Shown: piece by piece, positions 17,702 to 26,315 of the stretch | Layout of the letters: the number at the start of each line of letters is the position of its first letter | Numbering within the stretch: the first letter of the stretch is position 1 | Assembly: GCF_040273735.1 (NCBI RefSeq) | Contig: NZ_JBELZM010000008.1 | Location: 100,816 to 164,815 of the forward strand | DNA: 64,000 nucleotides | Reading direction: 5' to 3' | From: Solibacillus sp040273735 | GTDB taxonomy: Bacteria; Bacillota; Bacilli; Bacillales_A; Planococcaceae | The notes under the pieces: generated by a model | The model's input: the letters and a program-made list of their open reading frames with translations, nothing else | What the model was told of the DNA's origin: nothing | Databases searched by the model: none | Made by a program: the position numbers and the translations under genes

Positions 17702-18958
17702 TTGGAAAAGCAAAATAGTAAGTACAGATGGGTAGTATTTGTTTCGGTATTGCTTACGTATTTATTGATGGCCAGCCAACGGACAGCGCCTGGATTAATT
17801 ACCGATCAGCTGATGCACGACTTTAATATTACGGCCACGACAATCGGGTTAATAACAGGAGTTCAATTTTTTGTTTATACAAGTTTGCAAATACCAATGG
17901 GAATTTTGGCTGATCGCTTTGGTCCAAATTTCTTTCTTATTTTTGGTGCGGTCCTTGCCGGGGTAGGAACTGTTCTATACAGTGTCGGGACACATGAATC
18001 GGTATTATTTATATCGCGTATTTTTACCGGAATAGGGGATGCGACGATTTGGGTTAATATGATGCTCATATTAGGCCAATGGTTTTATAAGAAGGAATTT
18101 GTTCGTTTAGTCGGTTTTGCCGGGATGACAGGCAGTTTAGGGTTCTTGTTGGCGACTGTTCCATTTTCGGCTTGGATTGGACTCCTTGGATGGAGATGGG
18201 CATTTTTCTCATTAGGTCTCCTTGTAAGCTTATGCGGCATACTTCTTTATATGGTACTAATAAAACGAGCAGAAAAGGCTTTTCCGCAAATTACGCCTGT
18301 AGTAACAGAGCCCGTCCAACGCGAAAAAACAGCTGGTATCTTAAAAAGAGTCTTTTCCAGCCGGCAAGCATGGGCTTTATTTTTATGCCATTTTGGAGTA
18401 GTGGGTGGATATGTCGGTTTTATCAGTTCATGGGCTGTGCCGTACGGAATGGATCTTTATGAAATGAACCGGTCACAAGCAAGTCAGTTAATTATGGTTG
18501 GTCTAGTTGGTGCAATTATTGGTGCACCATTTATGAGCTGGATTGCGAGTATGTATGAATCGATTAAAAAACCCTATATAGCGGTGCAATCGATTGTTTT
18601 TACAAGCTGGTTTATGTTTCTTTTATTTCAAGGGTATCCATCCTTAATCGGGGTCATAGTTCTCTTCTTCGTTATCGGCTTCGGTTATGGAGCCAGCGCA
18701 TTGACATTTGCTGCTGTAAGGCAGTCATTCCCAATGACAGAGTCCGGCATTGTATCGGGATTTGCCAATACAGGAGGCTTTTTAAGTGCTGTGTTACTGC
18801 CGATTTTTTTAGGTGCAATATTGGACTATGTTCAGGCAAGTTCAATAAATGTACAATACGGTTATTTCTATGGCTTCATTATTCCGGTTCTTTTTTCTTT
18901 AGTCGGTTTAATTGGGATAATATTATACAAAGAAGTGCATGTCACGGAAACATTATAG
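17702..18958 (+). CDS. Major facilitator superfamily transporter
   Basis: The 418-residue protein has about 12 membrane segments and the MFS loop signature GILADRFGPN near residue 67, with PGLITDQLMHDFNITATTIG in the first extracellular loop, similar to nitrate/organic anion branches of the superfamily. A hydrophilic stretch between the halves (residues about 190-215) is typical. The substrate cannot be told from sequence. The start is TTG at 17702 with GGGAG upstream. No partner gene is adjacent. Confidence 0.82.
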   Translation: MEKQNSKYRWVVFVSVLLTYLLMASQRTAPGLITDQLMHDFNITATTIGLITGVQFFVYTSLQIPMGILADRFGPNFFLIFGAVLAGVGTVLYSVGTHESVLFISRIFTGIGDATIWVNMMLILGQWFYKKEFVRLVGFAGMTGSLGFLLATVPFSAWIGLLGWRWAFFSLGLLVSLCGILLYMVLIKRAEKAFPQITPVVTEPVQREKTAGILKRVFSSRQAWALFLCHFGVVGGYVGFISSWAVPYGMDLYEMNRSQASQLIMVGLVGAIIGAPFMSWIASMYESIKKPYIAVQSIVFTSWFMFLLFQGYPSLIGVIVLFFVIGFGYGASALTFAAVRQSFPMTESGIVSGFANTGGFLSAVLLPIFLGAILDYVQASSINVQYGYFYGFIIPVLFSLVGLIGIILYKEVHVTETL

Positions 18959-19026
18959 ATTTGAATAACTAATAGTTACATAAACAATTGTTCACCGCAC
19001 ATCCTAATAGTTGAGGAGGTGGATGA

Positions 19027-19266
19027 ATGAACGAAAAAAATTTCACAGAAGCAGGAACAGATGTTAATGAAGTAAAGCGTTTGAATGCAGCTTCCGGCCT
19101 TTCGTATAATGAAACGCTTGCTATACTTGCCAAGGAACAGGAAGTGAAGACAACTGATGAAATGCCGCTTCGCCCTTTAACGGAAAATCTGGAAGTCGAC
19201 AGCCGTACTTACAAGGTTAATGAAGTGCCTGGTAGTGGGCAGTTAGGTGGCAACGGTCCGCATTAA
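19027..19266 (+). CDS. Small acidic protein with a gamma-SASP-like segment
   Basis: The 79-residue hydrophilic protein contains FTEAGTDVNEVKRLNAASG near residue 5, which resembles the repeated F..ET.V..VK..NA.S unit of gamma-type small acid-soluble spore proteins. The rest (LSYNETLAILAKEQE, then a tail ending GSGQLGGNGPH) is not repeated and has no Gln/Ala richness, so it is not a full SspE. GGAGG precedes the ATG. It may be a spore protein in a species with a CotA-like coat laccase; this is an inference from a short match. Confidence 0.65.
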   Translation: MNEKNFTEAGTDVNEVKRLNAASGLSYNETLAILAKEQEVKTTDEMPLRPLTENLEVDSRTYKVNEVPGSGQLGGNGPH

Positions 19267-19273
19267 ATCGTTT

Positions 19274-19325
19274 ATAAAAAGAAAGCTGTCTAAATAAGTG
19301 GTGTACACTTTCTAGACAGCTTCTT
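19274..19325. terminator. Terminator between the SASP-like and DUF1540 genes
   Basis: AAGCTGTCTA/TAGACAGCTT encloses a second stem, AAGTG/CACTT. The T-rich side is on the minus strand, so it mainly ends the DUF1540 gene, while its stem can also serve the plus-strand gene. Confidence 0.8.
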
Positions 19326-19334
19326 CAAAATTAC

Positions 19335-19571
19335 TTAGTGACGCTTTTCTGCATCTTTTTTACAAATAAATGTTTTGCAGCAAGTGTCGCTGGAAGACTT
19401 GGCTTCTTTTTGTTTAGGGGCTTGCAAATCAAAATCAGAAGCAAATTCCGTCCGCTCTTTTTTGTTGGTCATACTTTCCATATCAATTTCTATTTTTTCG
19501 GCCCCACAATAATTTCCTTTTGCATGGAAAAAACAATCTGATACAGTACATTTCACCTCTAAAGCTGGCAT
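19335..19571 (-). CDS. DUF1540 Cys-rich protein
   Basis: The 78-residue protein begins MPALEVKCTVSDCFFHAKGN and continues with C, A, E and I residues in the DUF1540 pattern (C....C..H....C.A..I.I), which is thought to bind a metal. A polar linker follows, then a second Cys cluster, TCCKTFIC, near the C terminus. GGAGGAG is directly upstream of the ATG. The family is common in Bacillales and Clostridia, with no assigned role. Confidence 0.82.
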   Translation of the reverse strand: MPALEVKCTVSDCFFHAKGNYCGAEKIEIDMESMTNKKERTEFASDFDLQAPKQKEAKSSSDTCCKTFICKKDAEKRH

Positions 19572-19868
19572 AGTTCTCCTCCTCTTTGATTTAGCAATTG
19601 TGAAGTAAAAGGCGCTTGATTGCTTTTGCTATCCTTTTGAATCTTCATCATTAATTTGTCCACTCCGATTGTTTTTATGTTCAAATAAAATGGATGTATT
19701 AGCTTTATTTGACAACTAGCTTATCCAAAATAAACGTATACCATTCGCTGATTATAAAATTTTCATTAGTTGCTTAAAAAATAAACGGATAGAAAATATT
19801 GCATTAAGTAGCTTAAAGTTGCTAAAATTTAGAATATTAAGATATTTATATATTAAGGGGGATTTTAA

Positions 19869-21356
19869 ATGACAGTTTTACAGGCATTAGTTGACCAAGC
19901 TCTGGAGACTCCAAATGCAACGGCTATTCAATTTGAAAATGAAGTATGGTCATATGAAGTACTTCTGAATAACTCGCGGAAAATTGCCGGTTATCTGATT
20001 GAGAAGGGTTTTCAAAAAGATGATATTGTAGCAGAATTTGCGCTCAACTCCCATTTATTTATGGCCGTTTATTATGGTGTACAGCTTGCAGGCTTAACCG
20101 TAATGCCTGTGAATACAAAGCTGGCTCCTCCTGAAGTGGATTTTATATTTAAGCATTCAGAGGCAAAAATTTTAATATATGATGAAAAACTGCAAGCAAA
20201 GATTGATCTTACGAGACATGGTTTCCAGGAAATTCTTTCACTTTCACAAATAGAAGAAATTATTAATGGAAGTAGCGCTTCTCCAGCATTGCCGCACTTA
20301 GAGCTTGAGGACACGTCCGTTGTTATGTATACATCCGGAACGACAGGAAAACCAAAAGGGGTTATGCTCAGTCACCGGAATATTTGGGAGACAGCGCAAA
20401 TCTGGTCTGACTCAATGAATATGACGAATGAGGACCGCATGTTTATTTGTACACCTTTGTTCCACTGTGCAGGCAGCCATGTATTTGCGGTGCCGACAAT
20501 TTATAAAGGAGGAGCAGTTCTCATAGAAGAAGCGTTTTCACCAGATCAGACATTGAAAAATCTAGTTGAAACTAAAGCGACCATTTTCTTTGGCGTACCG
20601 GCAATGTATACGATTTTACTGAACAAACCAGAGCTGCAGTCCTATGATTTCAGTCAACTGCGCTTGTTCTGCTATGGGGCTGCACCAATGCCGTATGAGC
20701 TTGTTAAGCGCCTGAAGGACACATTCCCGAATGTAAAAGTGCAGAATTTGTACGGGCAAACGGAAAATTCACCTGCTGCGAGTTCATTGCTGGATGATGC
20801 AGCGCTGTTTAAAATCGGTTCAGTAGGTAAACCGTTAGCACGGACTGAAATCCAGCTTCGTGATACAAATGGTGACATTGTGCCATTAGGTGAAGTCGGT
20901 GAAATTTGTGTGAAAGGTCCACAAGTAATGAAGGGATATTTGCGCTCACCGGAAGAAACAGCAAAGTCGATTCAAGATGGATGGCTGTATACAGGAGATT
21001 TAGGCCGTTTTGACGAGGAAGGCTATTTATATATTGTAGACCGCAAAAAGGATATGATTATTCGCGGCGGCGAAAATATTTATCCGATTGAAGTGGAAGA
21101 GGTACTGTACCAAATGCCTCAGATTTTAGAAGCTGCGGTCGTAGGGGTCCCTCATGAAGTGTACGGTGAAGTTCCAAAGGCATTTATTGTATTAAAAGAA
21201 GGCCAACAACTAATTGAACAGGATGTACTGGACTATTGCATGACACAGCTTGCAAAATATAAAGTTCCATTCGAAGTCGACTTTATCGATCAACTGCCAC
21301 GTAATGCATCCGGCAAAGTACTGAAGCATACGTTAAGACCAAAACAGACGATATAA
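19869..21356 (+). CDS. Acyl-CoA synthetase (fatty acid-CoA ligase, AMP-forming)
   Basis: The 495-residue protein has the ordered ANL-superfamily motifs: phosphate loop YTSGTTGKPKGVMLSH near residue 154, YGQTENSP near 294, GWLYTGDLGRF near 376, the hinge DRKKDMIIRGGENIYP near 396 and the catalytic Lys segment ASGKVLK near 484. It activates a carboxylic acid with ATP and joins it to CoA in the cytoplasm. The chain length cannot be read from sequence; medium or long-chain fatty acids are the usual substrates. GGGGGA precedes the ATG. The gene is alone and ends with a strong terminator. Confidence 0.9.
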   Translation: MTVLQALVDQALETPNATAIQFENEVWSYEVLLNNSRKIAGYLIEKGFQKDDIVAEFALNSHLFMAVYYGVQLAGLTVMPVNTKLAPPEVDFIFKHSEAKILIYDEKLQAKIDLTRHGFQEILSLSQIEEIINGSSASPALPHLELEDTSVVMYTSGTTGKPKGVMLSHRNIWETAQIWSDSMNMTNEDRMFICTPLFHCAGSHVFAVPTIYKGGAVLIEEAFSPDQTLKNLVETKATIFFGVPAMYTILLNKPELQSYDFSQLRLFCYGAAPMPYELVKRLKDTFPNVKVQNLYGQTENSPAASSLLDDAALFKIGSVGKPLARTEIQLRDTNGDIVPLGEVGEICVKGPQVMKGYLRSPEETAKSIQDGWLYTGDLGRFDEEGYLYIVDRKKDMIIRGGENIYPIEVEEVLYQMPQILEAAVVGVPHEVYGEVPKAFIVLKEGQQLIEQDVLDYCMTQLAKYKVPFEVDFIDQLPRNASGKVLKHTLRPKQTI

Positions 21357-21364
21357 AATAAGGT

Positions 21365-21392
21365 AGCCTCGATTTTTTGTCGAGGCTTTTTT
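21365..21392 (+). terminator. Terminator after the acyl-CoA synthetase gene
   Basis: AGCCTCGA/TCGAGGCT with a seven-base loop is followed by six T residues. Confidence 0.92.
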
Positions 21393-21515
21393 CGTAATTA
21401 AAATACGAGCCAGTTTCCAATCCTTTATAAAAACGAGTCCCTTAAAGAGTCCAGCTAACAAACCTGCCCTATCGTCTGGTATAATAGGCGTTAGCAAAAC
21501 ATGATGGAGGCAATT

Positions 21516-22013
21516 ATGGATAATAATGATGTTTTAATCCGTGTACGTTATGCATTGGATTTGAAAAATAGAGAAATGATTGAAATTTTTAAATTAGGCG
21601 GCGTTACCGTTTCACCGGAGGATATGCCGAAAATTTTAACGAAGTCTTTAGAAAAAGATGAGGAAGCACCTGCTGATTATGATCAAATGAAAGTGAATCA
21701 TAAAAATTTGGAAGCATTTTTCAATGGGTTGATTACGTATAAGCGTGGACCGATGCCGAAAAAAGAAGGGCAGCCAGCGCCAGTGCAGGAAAAGCCGGAT
21801 CATGTTAACAACATGATGCTGAAAAAGCTGAAAGTGGCGTGCCAGCTGACGACAGAAGAAATGCTGGATGTGCTTGATGACGGGGGCATTGCCGTATCAA
21901 AAGGCGAGCTTGGTGCCATTATGCGTAAACCGGGTCACCGTAATTATAAAGAATGCGGCGACAACTTTGCCCGTAAATTCCTTAAAGGCCTATCTGTAAG
22001 GTACCGCGGATAA
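21516..22013 (+). CDS. yehS: YehS family protein (DUF1456)
   Basis: From ATG at 21516 the protein has 165 residues. It is built of two similar halves, each a helical DUF1456 unit: NDVLIRVRYALDLKNREMIE with VTVSPEDMPKILT, and NNMMLKKLKVACQLTTEEML with IAVSKGELGAIMRKPGH, the layout of Escherichia coli YehS. The function is unknown. The frame is open to 21501, but GGAGG lies five bases before 21516. It is monocistronic with its own terminator. Confidence 0.88.
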   Translation: MDNNDVLIRVRYALDLKNREMIEIFKLGGVTVSPEDMPKILTKSLEKDEEAPADYDQMKVNHKNLEAFFNGLITYKRGPMPKKEGQPAPVQEKPDHVNNMMLKKLKVACQLTTEEMLDVLDDGGIAVSKGELGAIMRKPGHRNYKECGDNFARKFLKGLSVRYRG

Positions 22014-22024
22014 AAATAAGAACT

Positions 22025-22056
22025 GCCTAGAATTTTTCATGTTCTAGGCTTTTTTA
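22025..22056 (+). terminator. Terminator after yehS
   Basis: GCCTAGAA/TTCTAGGC around a nine-base loop is followed by six T residues. Confidence 0.92.
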
Positions 22057-22190
22057 TTTTTTATAAATAAAGAAAGCGTTGCTTAGTGAATTATCATAAG
22101 TATACAAACAGACATCTTCCTTTTTACATAAGAAATTTGTTACAATGAGAAGTATTGTTTAGGATCAAAAAAAGGAATGGTGAACGAGCG

Positions 22191-23090
22191 TTGAAAACTT
22201 TTAAGAAAGTGTATATCGAAATTACAAGTGTATGTAATTTAGCATGCAGCTTTTGTCCACCTACAGAGCGAGCAAAAGGATTGATAAAGGTAGAGCAATT
22301 TGCTCATATTTTAGATGAAATTAGCGGCTATACAAAATATATATACCTGCATGTAAAAGGGGAGCCTTTATTGCATCCTCGCATCGGGCAGTTACTCGAT
22401 ATTGCACATGAAAAGGGCTTTAAAGTAAATATTACGACAAACGGGACATTGATTAAAAAGAACCGTGAAAAACTGCTGGGCAAGCCTGCACTTAGACAAA
22501 TAAACTTTTCGCTTCATAGTTTTGATGGACATGAAGGTTCTGAAAACCGTGAAAAGTACTTAAGTGATATTTTGGAATTTGTGCGGGATGTACGAAAACA
22601 TAATGTCATTATTTCTTACCGCCTTTGGAATTTGCAGCGAAATAATGTTTCGGAGCTGGCAAACCGCAGAAACCGTGAAACACTTGAAATTCTGGAAAAA
22701 GAGTATGAGCTGGACTATGAAATTCAAGAGCGGGTAGAAATGGGCTCAGGAGTAAAAATAGCAAAAAACATTTATTTAAATCAAGATCATGAATTCCGCT
22801 GGCCGAGCCTGCTTGAAAAAGCGGATGAAGGCAAAGGGTTCTGTCATGCATTGCGTACACATGCAGCCATTTTAGTAGACGGCTCTGTTGTTCCTTGCTG
22901 TTTAGATGGCGAAGGTGTCATTAATTTAGGAAATGTCCACGACCAGAAATTCGGTGACATTATTACTACAGATCGTGCGCAAAACTTAGTTGATGGTTTT
23001 TCTCGTCGTGAAGCGATTGAAGAGCTATGTAAAAAATGCGGTTTCCGCCAAAAGTTCGGCATGGATTCCGAGCTGCCGGATGTTTTATAG
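22191..23090 (+). CDS. Radical SAM protein with SPASM-type C-terminal Cys cluster
   Basis: From TTG at 22191 the protein has 299 residues. The start reads as MKTFKKVYIEITSVCNLACS and holds the CxxxCxxC iron-sulfur motif for S-adenosylmethionine cleavage; HVKGEPLLHP and NITTNGTLI follow in the TIM-barrel core. Near the C terminus VPCCLDGEGVINLGN and CKKCGFRQ form a SPASM-like cluster, which binds extra iron-sulfur centres in peptide- or enzyme-modifying members. The frame opens at 22155, but the family starts at the IEITSVCNL strand. No precursor peptide gene was seen nearby, so the substrate is unknown. Confidence 0.83.
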   Translation: MKTFKKVYIEITSVCNLACSFCPPTERAKGLIKVEQFAHILDEISGYTKYIYLHVKGEPLLHPRIGQLLDIAHEKGFKVNITTNGTLIKKNREKLLGKPALRQINFSLHSFDGHEGSENREKYLSDILEFVRDVRKHNVIISYRLWNLQRNNVSELANRRNRETLEILEKEYELDYEIQERVEMGSGVKIAKNIYLNQDHEFRWPSLLEKADEGKGFCHALRTHAAILVDGSVVPCCLDGEGVINLGNVHDQKFGDIITTDRAQNLVDGFSRREAIEELCKKCGFRQKFGMDSELPDVL

Positions 23091-23110
23091 TCCGTTATAT
23101 TGAAAGATTA

Positions 23111-23150
23111 AAAAAGGCTGTCCTGTTTTTACTCCAGGGCAGCCTTTTCC
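23111..23150. terminator. Bidirectional terminator between the radical SAM and phosphoesterase genes
   Basis: AAAAGGCTGTCCTG pairs over 14 bp with CAGGGCAGCCTTTT, with T-rich sides on both strands. Confidence 0.92.
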
Positions 23151-23725
23151 TATTGAGCTTGCATAAATGTAACCGTCATTTCCTCGCTGTCATACAAACA
23201 CCATTCTTTATTATCAACGACAGGACCTACATTAATCTGGTATTGTTTTTTTCCGACAGCCAGGGGGATATCGTAAGGAACAGAATGTCGCAGCCCATCT
23301 TTATAGATCGCAGCTTCATGGCTATGTCCAAAAAATAATAATGGCGTTTCGATATTCGGGAAGGTAGGATTGAATGTTTTATCCCACTCTATTTGGTGCC
23401 CATGAATTAAAGTGGCATGTTCAATTACAAGCGCACTATCATATTGCAGAAAGCGCTCATCCCCTGTTACGAGGGCAATACGTTCTTCTTGATTCCCGAT
23501 AATAGAAGGGAATGTTAAGAGGCTCATAAACCTTTCGTCAACTACCGCTGCATCCTTTAGCTTTGCATGCCGAATCATTTTTGCCTTTTTCTTGCCGATT
23601 TTACACTCAAACAAATCTCCTAAGCCAATAATCTCTGCATTGGGCGCTACTTGCTGTATATGGTTTAATACCTTTTTCGTATTTTTATAATGTGAATGTA
23701 AGTCGCTCAAAATTGCATATTTCAT
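23150..23725 (-). CDS. Metallophosphoesterase (YfcE/calcineurin-like)
   Basis: The 191-residue protein has the metal-site motifs of small calcineurin-like phosphoesterases in order: ILSDLHSHYKN near residue 5, GLGDLFEC near 34, a GNQE in place of the usual GNHD near residue 77, LIHGHQ near 108 and FFGHSHEAAIY near 132. It should hydrolyse phosphodiesters in the cytoplasm with two divalent metals. The GNQE replacement of the conserved His is also seen in other members. Single gene; the start is ATG at 23725. Confidence 0.85.
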   Translation of the reverse strand: MKYAILSDLHSHYKNTKKVLNHIQQVAPNAEIIGLGDLFECKIGKKKAKMIRHAKLKDAAVVDERFMSLLTFPSIIGNQEERIALVTGDERFLQYDSALVIEHATLIHGHQIEWDKTFNPTFPNIETPLLFFGHSHEAAIYKDGLRHSVPYDIPLAVGKKQYQINVGPVVDNKEWCLYDSEEMTVTFMQAQ

Positions 23726-23836
23726 AAAGATTCACCACCGTATAATTGAATTTCTACAATATTATAGCAATAGTCAATTTATCAATAAAATAAAACATTT
23801 AACTCCCATTTATTTTCAGAAAATTTAAATAAAATC

Positions 23837-23865
23837 TTGACGACTAGCAATATAGGTTTTATTAT
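23837..23865 (+). promoter_or_regulatory. Promoter of the muramic acid operon
   Basis: TTGACG at 23837-23842 and TATTAT at 23860-23865 have the ideal 17-base spacing. An inverted repeat, ATGAA then seven bases then TTCAT (23864-23880), overlaps the -10 end and is a candidate operator for the adjacent MurR/RpiR regulator. Confidence 0.65.
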
Positions 23866-23937
23866 GAAGTTAAATTTCATATATTTTACATTAAAGAAGA
23901 AGTTTTACAACATTTTGTTTGAGAGTAGGTAATAAAC

Positions 23938-24783
23938 TTGGGAAATAGTATTGAAAGAATACGTTCGGGAATGGAATTGCTTAAACCTGCTGAAAGAAAT
24001 GTGGCTTTATATATATTAAGTCATTTAGATGATGTCATTCGCATGCCGATTGCTGTGCTCGCTGAAAAAGCTAAAACAAGCGAAGCAACAATTGTGAGGA
24101 TGTGCAGGGCATTAAACTTTTCCGGTTTCAAAGATTTAAAACTAAGTATTGCTTCAGCACCTACTCTGGAAATTCCAAACAACCACAACTTTGAATTAGA
24201 AAAAGATTCAACGATGCTCCAAATGATACGGACGATTGAAATGCATAATATCGATGCAATCCAAAGAACGCTAATGCTTAATGGTGAAAGGGAACTGGAA
24301 AAGATTATCCACAAAATTAATAATGCGAGAAAGATCATCTTTATTGGCATCGGGGCTTCAGCAATCGTTGCACAGGATTTCGAACACAAATTGAAGCGGA
24401 TCAATAAAAACTGCGAAACGATTTTCGATAGTCATGGGCAGCTTATTGCCGCAACACATGCAACGAGCGAAGATGTTGTATTCGCAATCTCGTACTCAGG
24501 TGAAACGAAGGAAATTATCAATGCGTTAACAGTTGCAAAAGAGAATCAGGCAACGATTATTACAATGACACAAAACAGGCGAAATACAATACAAAGCTTT
24601 GCAGATTATGCTCTATACGTTGTTTCTAATGAAGCGGATATTCGTAGCTCGGCAACCGCATCACGCATCGCCCAACTGACATTAATTGATATTTTATATA
24701 CAGGAATTGCCACATTAAACTATGATAAGTCGATTGTTGCGTTAAATCGGACACTCGAGGTAATTAAGGGTTTTTCTCGATAA
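23938..24783 (+). CDS. murR: MurR/RpiR family transcriptional regulator
   Basis: The 281-residue protein has an N-terminal RpiR helix-turn-helix domain (LLKPAERNVALYILSHLDDV, then AEKAKTSEATIVRMCRALNF) in residues about 1-75 and a SIS sugar-phosphate domain from about 110 to 250 (KIIFIGIGASAIVAQDFEHK, then ISYSGETKEIINAL). MurR proteins sense MurNAc-6-phosphate or a related sugar phosphate. The gene heads an operon containing murQ, which supports the name. The start is TTG at 23938; the ribosome site is weak, in keeping with a low-level regulator. Confidence 0.82.
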   Translation: MGNSIERIRSGMELLKPAERNVALYILSHLDDVIRMPIAVLAEKAKTSEATIVRMCRALNFSGFKDLKLSIASAPTLEIPNNHNFELEKDSTMLQMIRTIEMHNIDAIQRTLMLNGERELEKIIHKINNARKIIFIGIGASAIVAQDFEHKLKRINKNCETIFDSHGQLIAATHATSEDVVFAISYSGETKEIINALTVAKENQATIITMTQNRRNTIQSFADYALYVVSNEADIRSSATASRIAQLTLIDILYTGIATLNYDKSIVALNRTLEVIKGFSR

Positions 24784-24794
24784 TATTGGTGCTG

Positions 24795-24810
24795 ACTATA
24801 TTCATATAGT
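24795..24810. promoter_or_regulatory. Inverted repeat between murR and the binding-protein gene
   Basis: ACTATA, four bases, TATAGT. It sits in the 57-base gap and may be an internal operator or a weak mRNA hairpin. Confidence 0.4.
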
Positions 24811-24840
24811 TAACATAATGAAAATGAAGGGGTGTAATGT

Positions 24841-26244
24841 ATGTTTGTTATCAAAAAGAGAAAGCAGACTTGGTTTTTAGTAGCATTAATGAGTTTAATG
24901 TTATTGCTCGTTGCGTGTTCGAATGACGAGGAATCAAACAGCGACACTGAAGGAAACAGCAATACTGAACAATCAACGACTCCATCGGATAATACTTCTA
25001 CAGAAAGTACAGGGGAAGGTTTGTCAGGCACACTGGAAATCCAATATTTTGTCGGAGGATATGGTGATGGATGGTGGAAGCAAGTTATAGGGGACTTCCA
25101 AAAACAGCACCCGGATTTAGAAATTGTTGAACATGCAGGTCCAAATATTAATACAGAGATGAACACACGTTGGATTTCGGAAACACCGCCTGATGTTGTA
25201 TACATCGATGGTGCTGGAGCTAGTGAAACACAAATGATCGCTGAAGGTCAGTTAATGGATATTAGTGAATTTGCAAAAGGGATTAAACTTGAAAATGGTA
25301 CAGCATTATTAGATAGCTTTATCTCGCCGGCAGAAGAAGTAGATGGCGGGAAAATCTATAGTTTACCATTGGTATTCGATACTTGGGGAACTTGGTATGA
25401 TACGAAGTGGTTTGAAGAAAACGGATGGGAAGTACCAACGGACTTTGACAGTTGGATCAGCTCTATGGAAAAAATTAAAGCCGATACAAAAATTGCTCCA
25501 TTTGTAACGACAGGTCAACATACACAATACTTCCACCGTGGTGTATTGAATCCGGCTTTTGCTGCAGCAGGCGGTGAAGAGTTATTAAATGACTTAAACA
25601 ATGGTGTAGTTGATGCTTGGAAAAAACCTGAAACGCTTGAAGTATTGAAGAAGGTAGAAAAAATTGCAAAAGCAGGCGTAATCGATAGCGGTTTTGCGGC
25701 CTACAACCATACGCAATCACAAATGAACTTCTTAATGCATAAAAATGCTTATATTCCAGTAGGTTTCTGGTTACCGAATGAAATGAAAAATGATACGCCG
25801 GACAGTTTTGAATTTGGCTTCACACCAACACCGATGAATGATTCAGGCAAGCCATTAGCACTTGTACCAGATATTCGTACAATAGCAATTGCCGAAAAAG
25901 CAAAAAATCCGGAAGCTGCAAAGGCATTTTTAGAATTCATCTTTACGGAAGAATATGCGCAGGCATTTGCTGAATCAACGGGTGCGATTATGAACATGAA
26001 AGACGTTGATCTGTCTTCGAATACAAATGTACAGGATTTCTTGAAAAATATTAATGAAATGATCAACAATCCAGGTGCTGTTCATACGTATAAACGTTAT
26101 ACACCAGATGCTGAACTGCAAAAAATTGCGGTTGAAATTACAAATGAAATTAAATTACTAATTATTGATATCTTACTTGGTGAAATTACTGCGGAAGAAT
26201 TCGTCGATAAGATGGTGAAAAAAGCAGAGGAACTAAGAAAATAA
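24841..26244 (+). CDS. ABC sugar transporter substrate-binding lipoprotein (probably muropeptide/MurNAc)
   Basis: The 467-residue protein has a Lys-rich tip, a hydrophobic segment and a lipobox LVAC near residue 25, so it is a membrane-anchored lipoprotein. A Ser/Thr/Asn-rich linker (about residues 27-60) leads into a type I carbohydrate-binding fold (LEIQYFVGGYGDGWWKQVIG; PDVVYIDGAGASETQMIAEG). It belongs to the CUT1 carbohydrate importers. The genes downstream (two permeases, AmiE-like hydrolase, sugar kinase, murQ) point to MurNAc or a MurNAc-containing fragment as ligand. That assignment is inference from context. Confidence 0.85.
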   Translation: MFVIKKRKQTWFLVALMSLMLLLVACSNDEESNSDTEGNSNTEQSTTPSDNTSTESTGEGLSGTLEIQYFVGGYGDGWWKQVIGDFQKQHPDLEIVEHAGPNINTEMNTRWISETPPDVVYIDGAGASETQMIAEGQLMDISEFAKGIKLENGTALLDSFISPAEEVDGGKIYSLPLVFDTWGTWYDTKWFEENGWEVPTDFDSWISSMEKIKADTKIAPFVTTGQHTQYFHRGVLNPAFAAAGGEELLNDLNNGVVDAWKKPETLEVLKKVEKIAKAGVIDSGFAAYNHTQSQMNFLMHKNAYIPVGFWLPNEMKNDTPDSFEFGFTPTPMNDSGKPLALVPDIRTIAIAEKAKNPEAAKAFLEFIFTEEYAQAFAESTGAIMNMKDVDLSSNTNVQDFLKNINEMINNPGAVHTYKRYTPDAELQKIAVEITNEIKLLIIDILLGEITAEEFVDKMVKKAEELRK

Positions 26245-26257
26245 GGCGAGGTAAATG

Positions 26258-26284
26258 AGGTTGCTAAAAGCTTTTTAGCAACCT
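26258..26284 (+). terminator. Strong hairpin between the binding-protein and permease genes
   Basis: AGGTTGCTAAAA pairs perfectly over 12 bp with TTTTAGCAACCT across a three-base loop, followed by TATTT. It is probably a partial terminator or 3' stabiliser, which would give more binding protein than permease from one operon. Confidence 0.75.
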
Positions 26285-26315
26285 TATTTAATCAATAGAG
26301 AAAGGAGTAACGACA

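Noticed and set aside
22155..22190. N-terminal extension of the radical SAM protein from TTG 22155
   Set aside because: It lacks a ribosome site and the family begins at the KVYIEITSVCNL strand; the start at 22191 is preferred.
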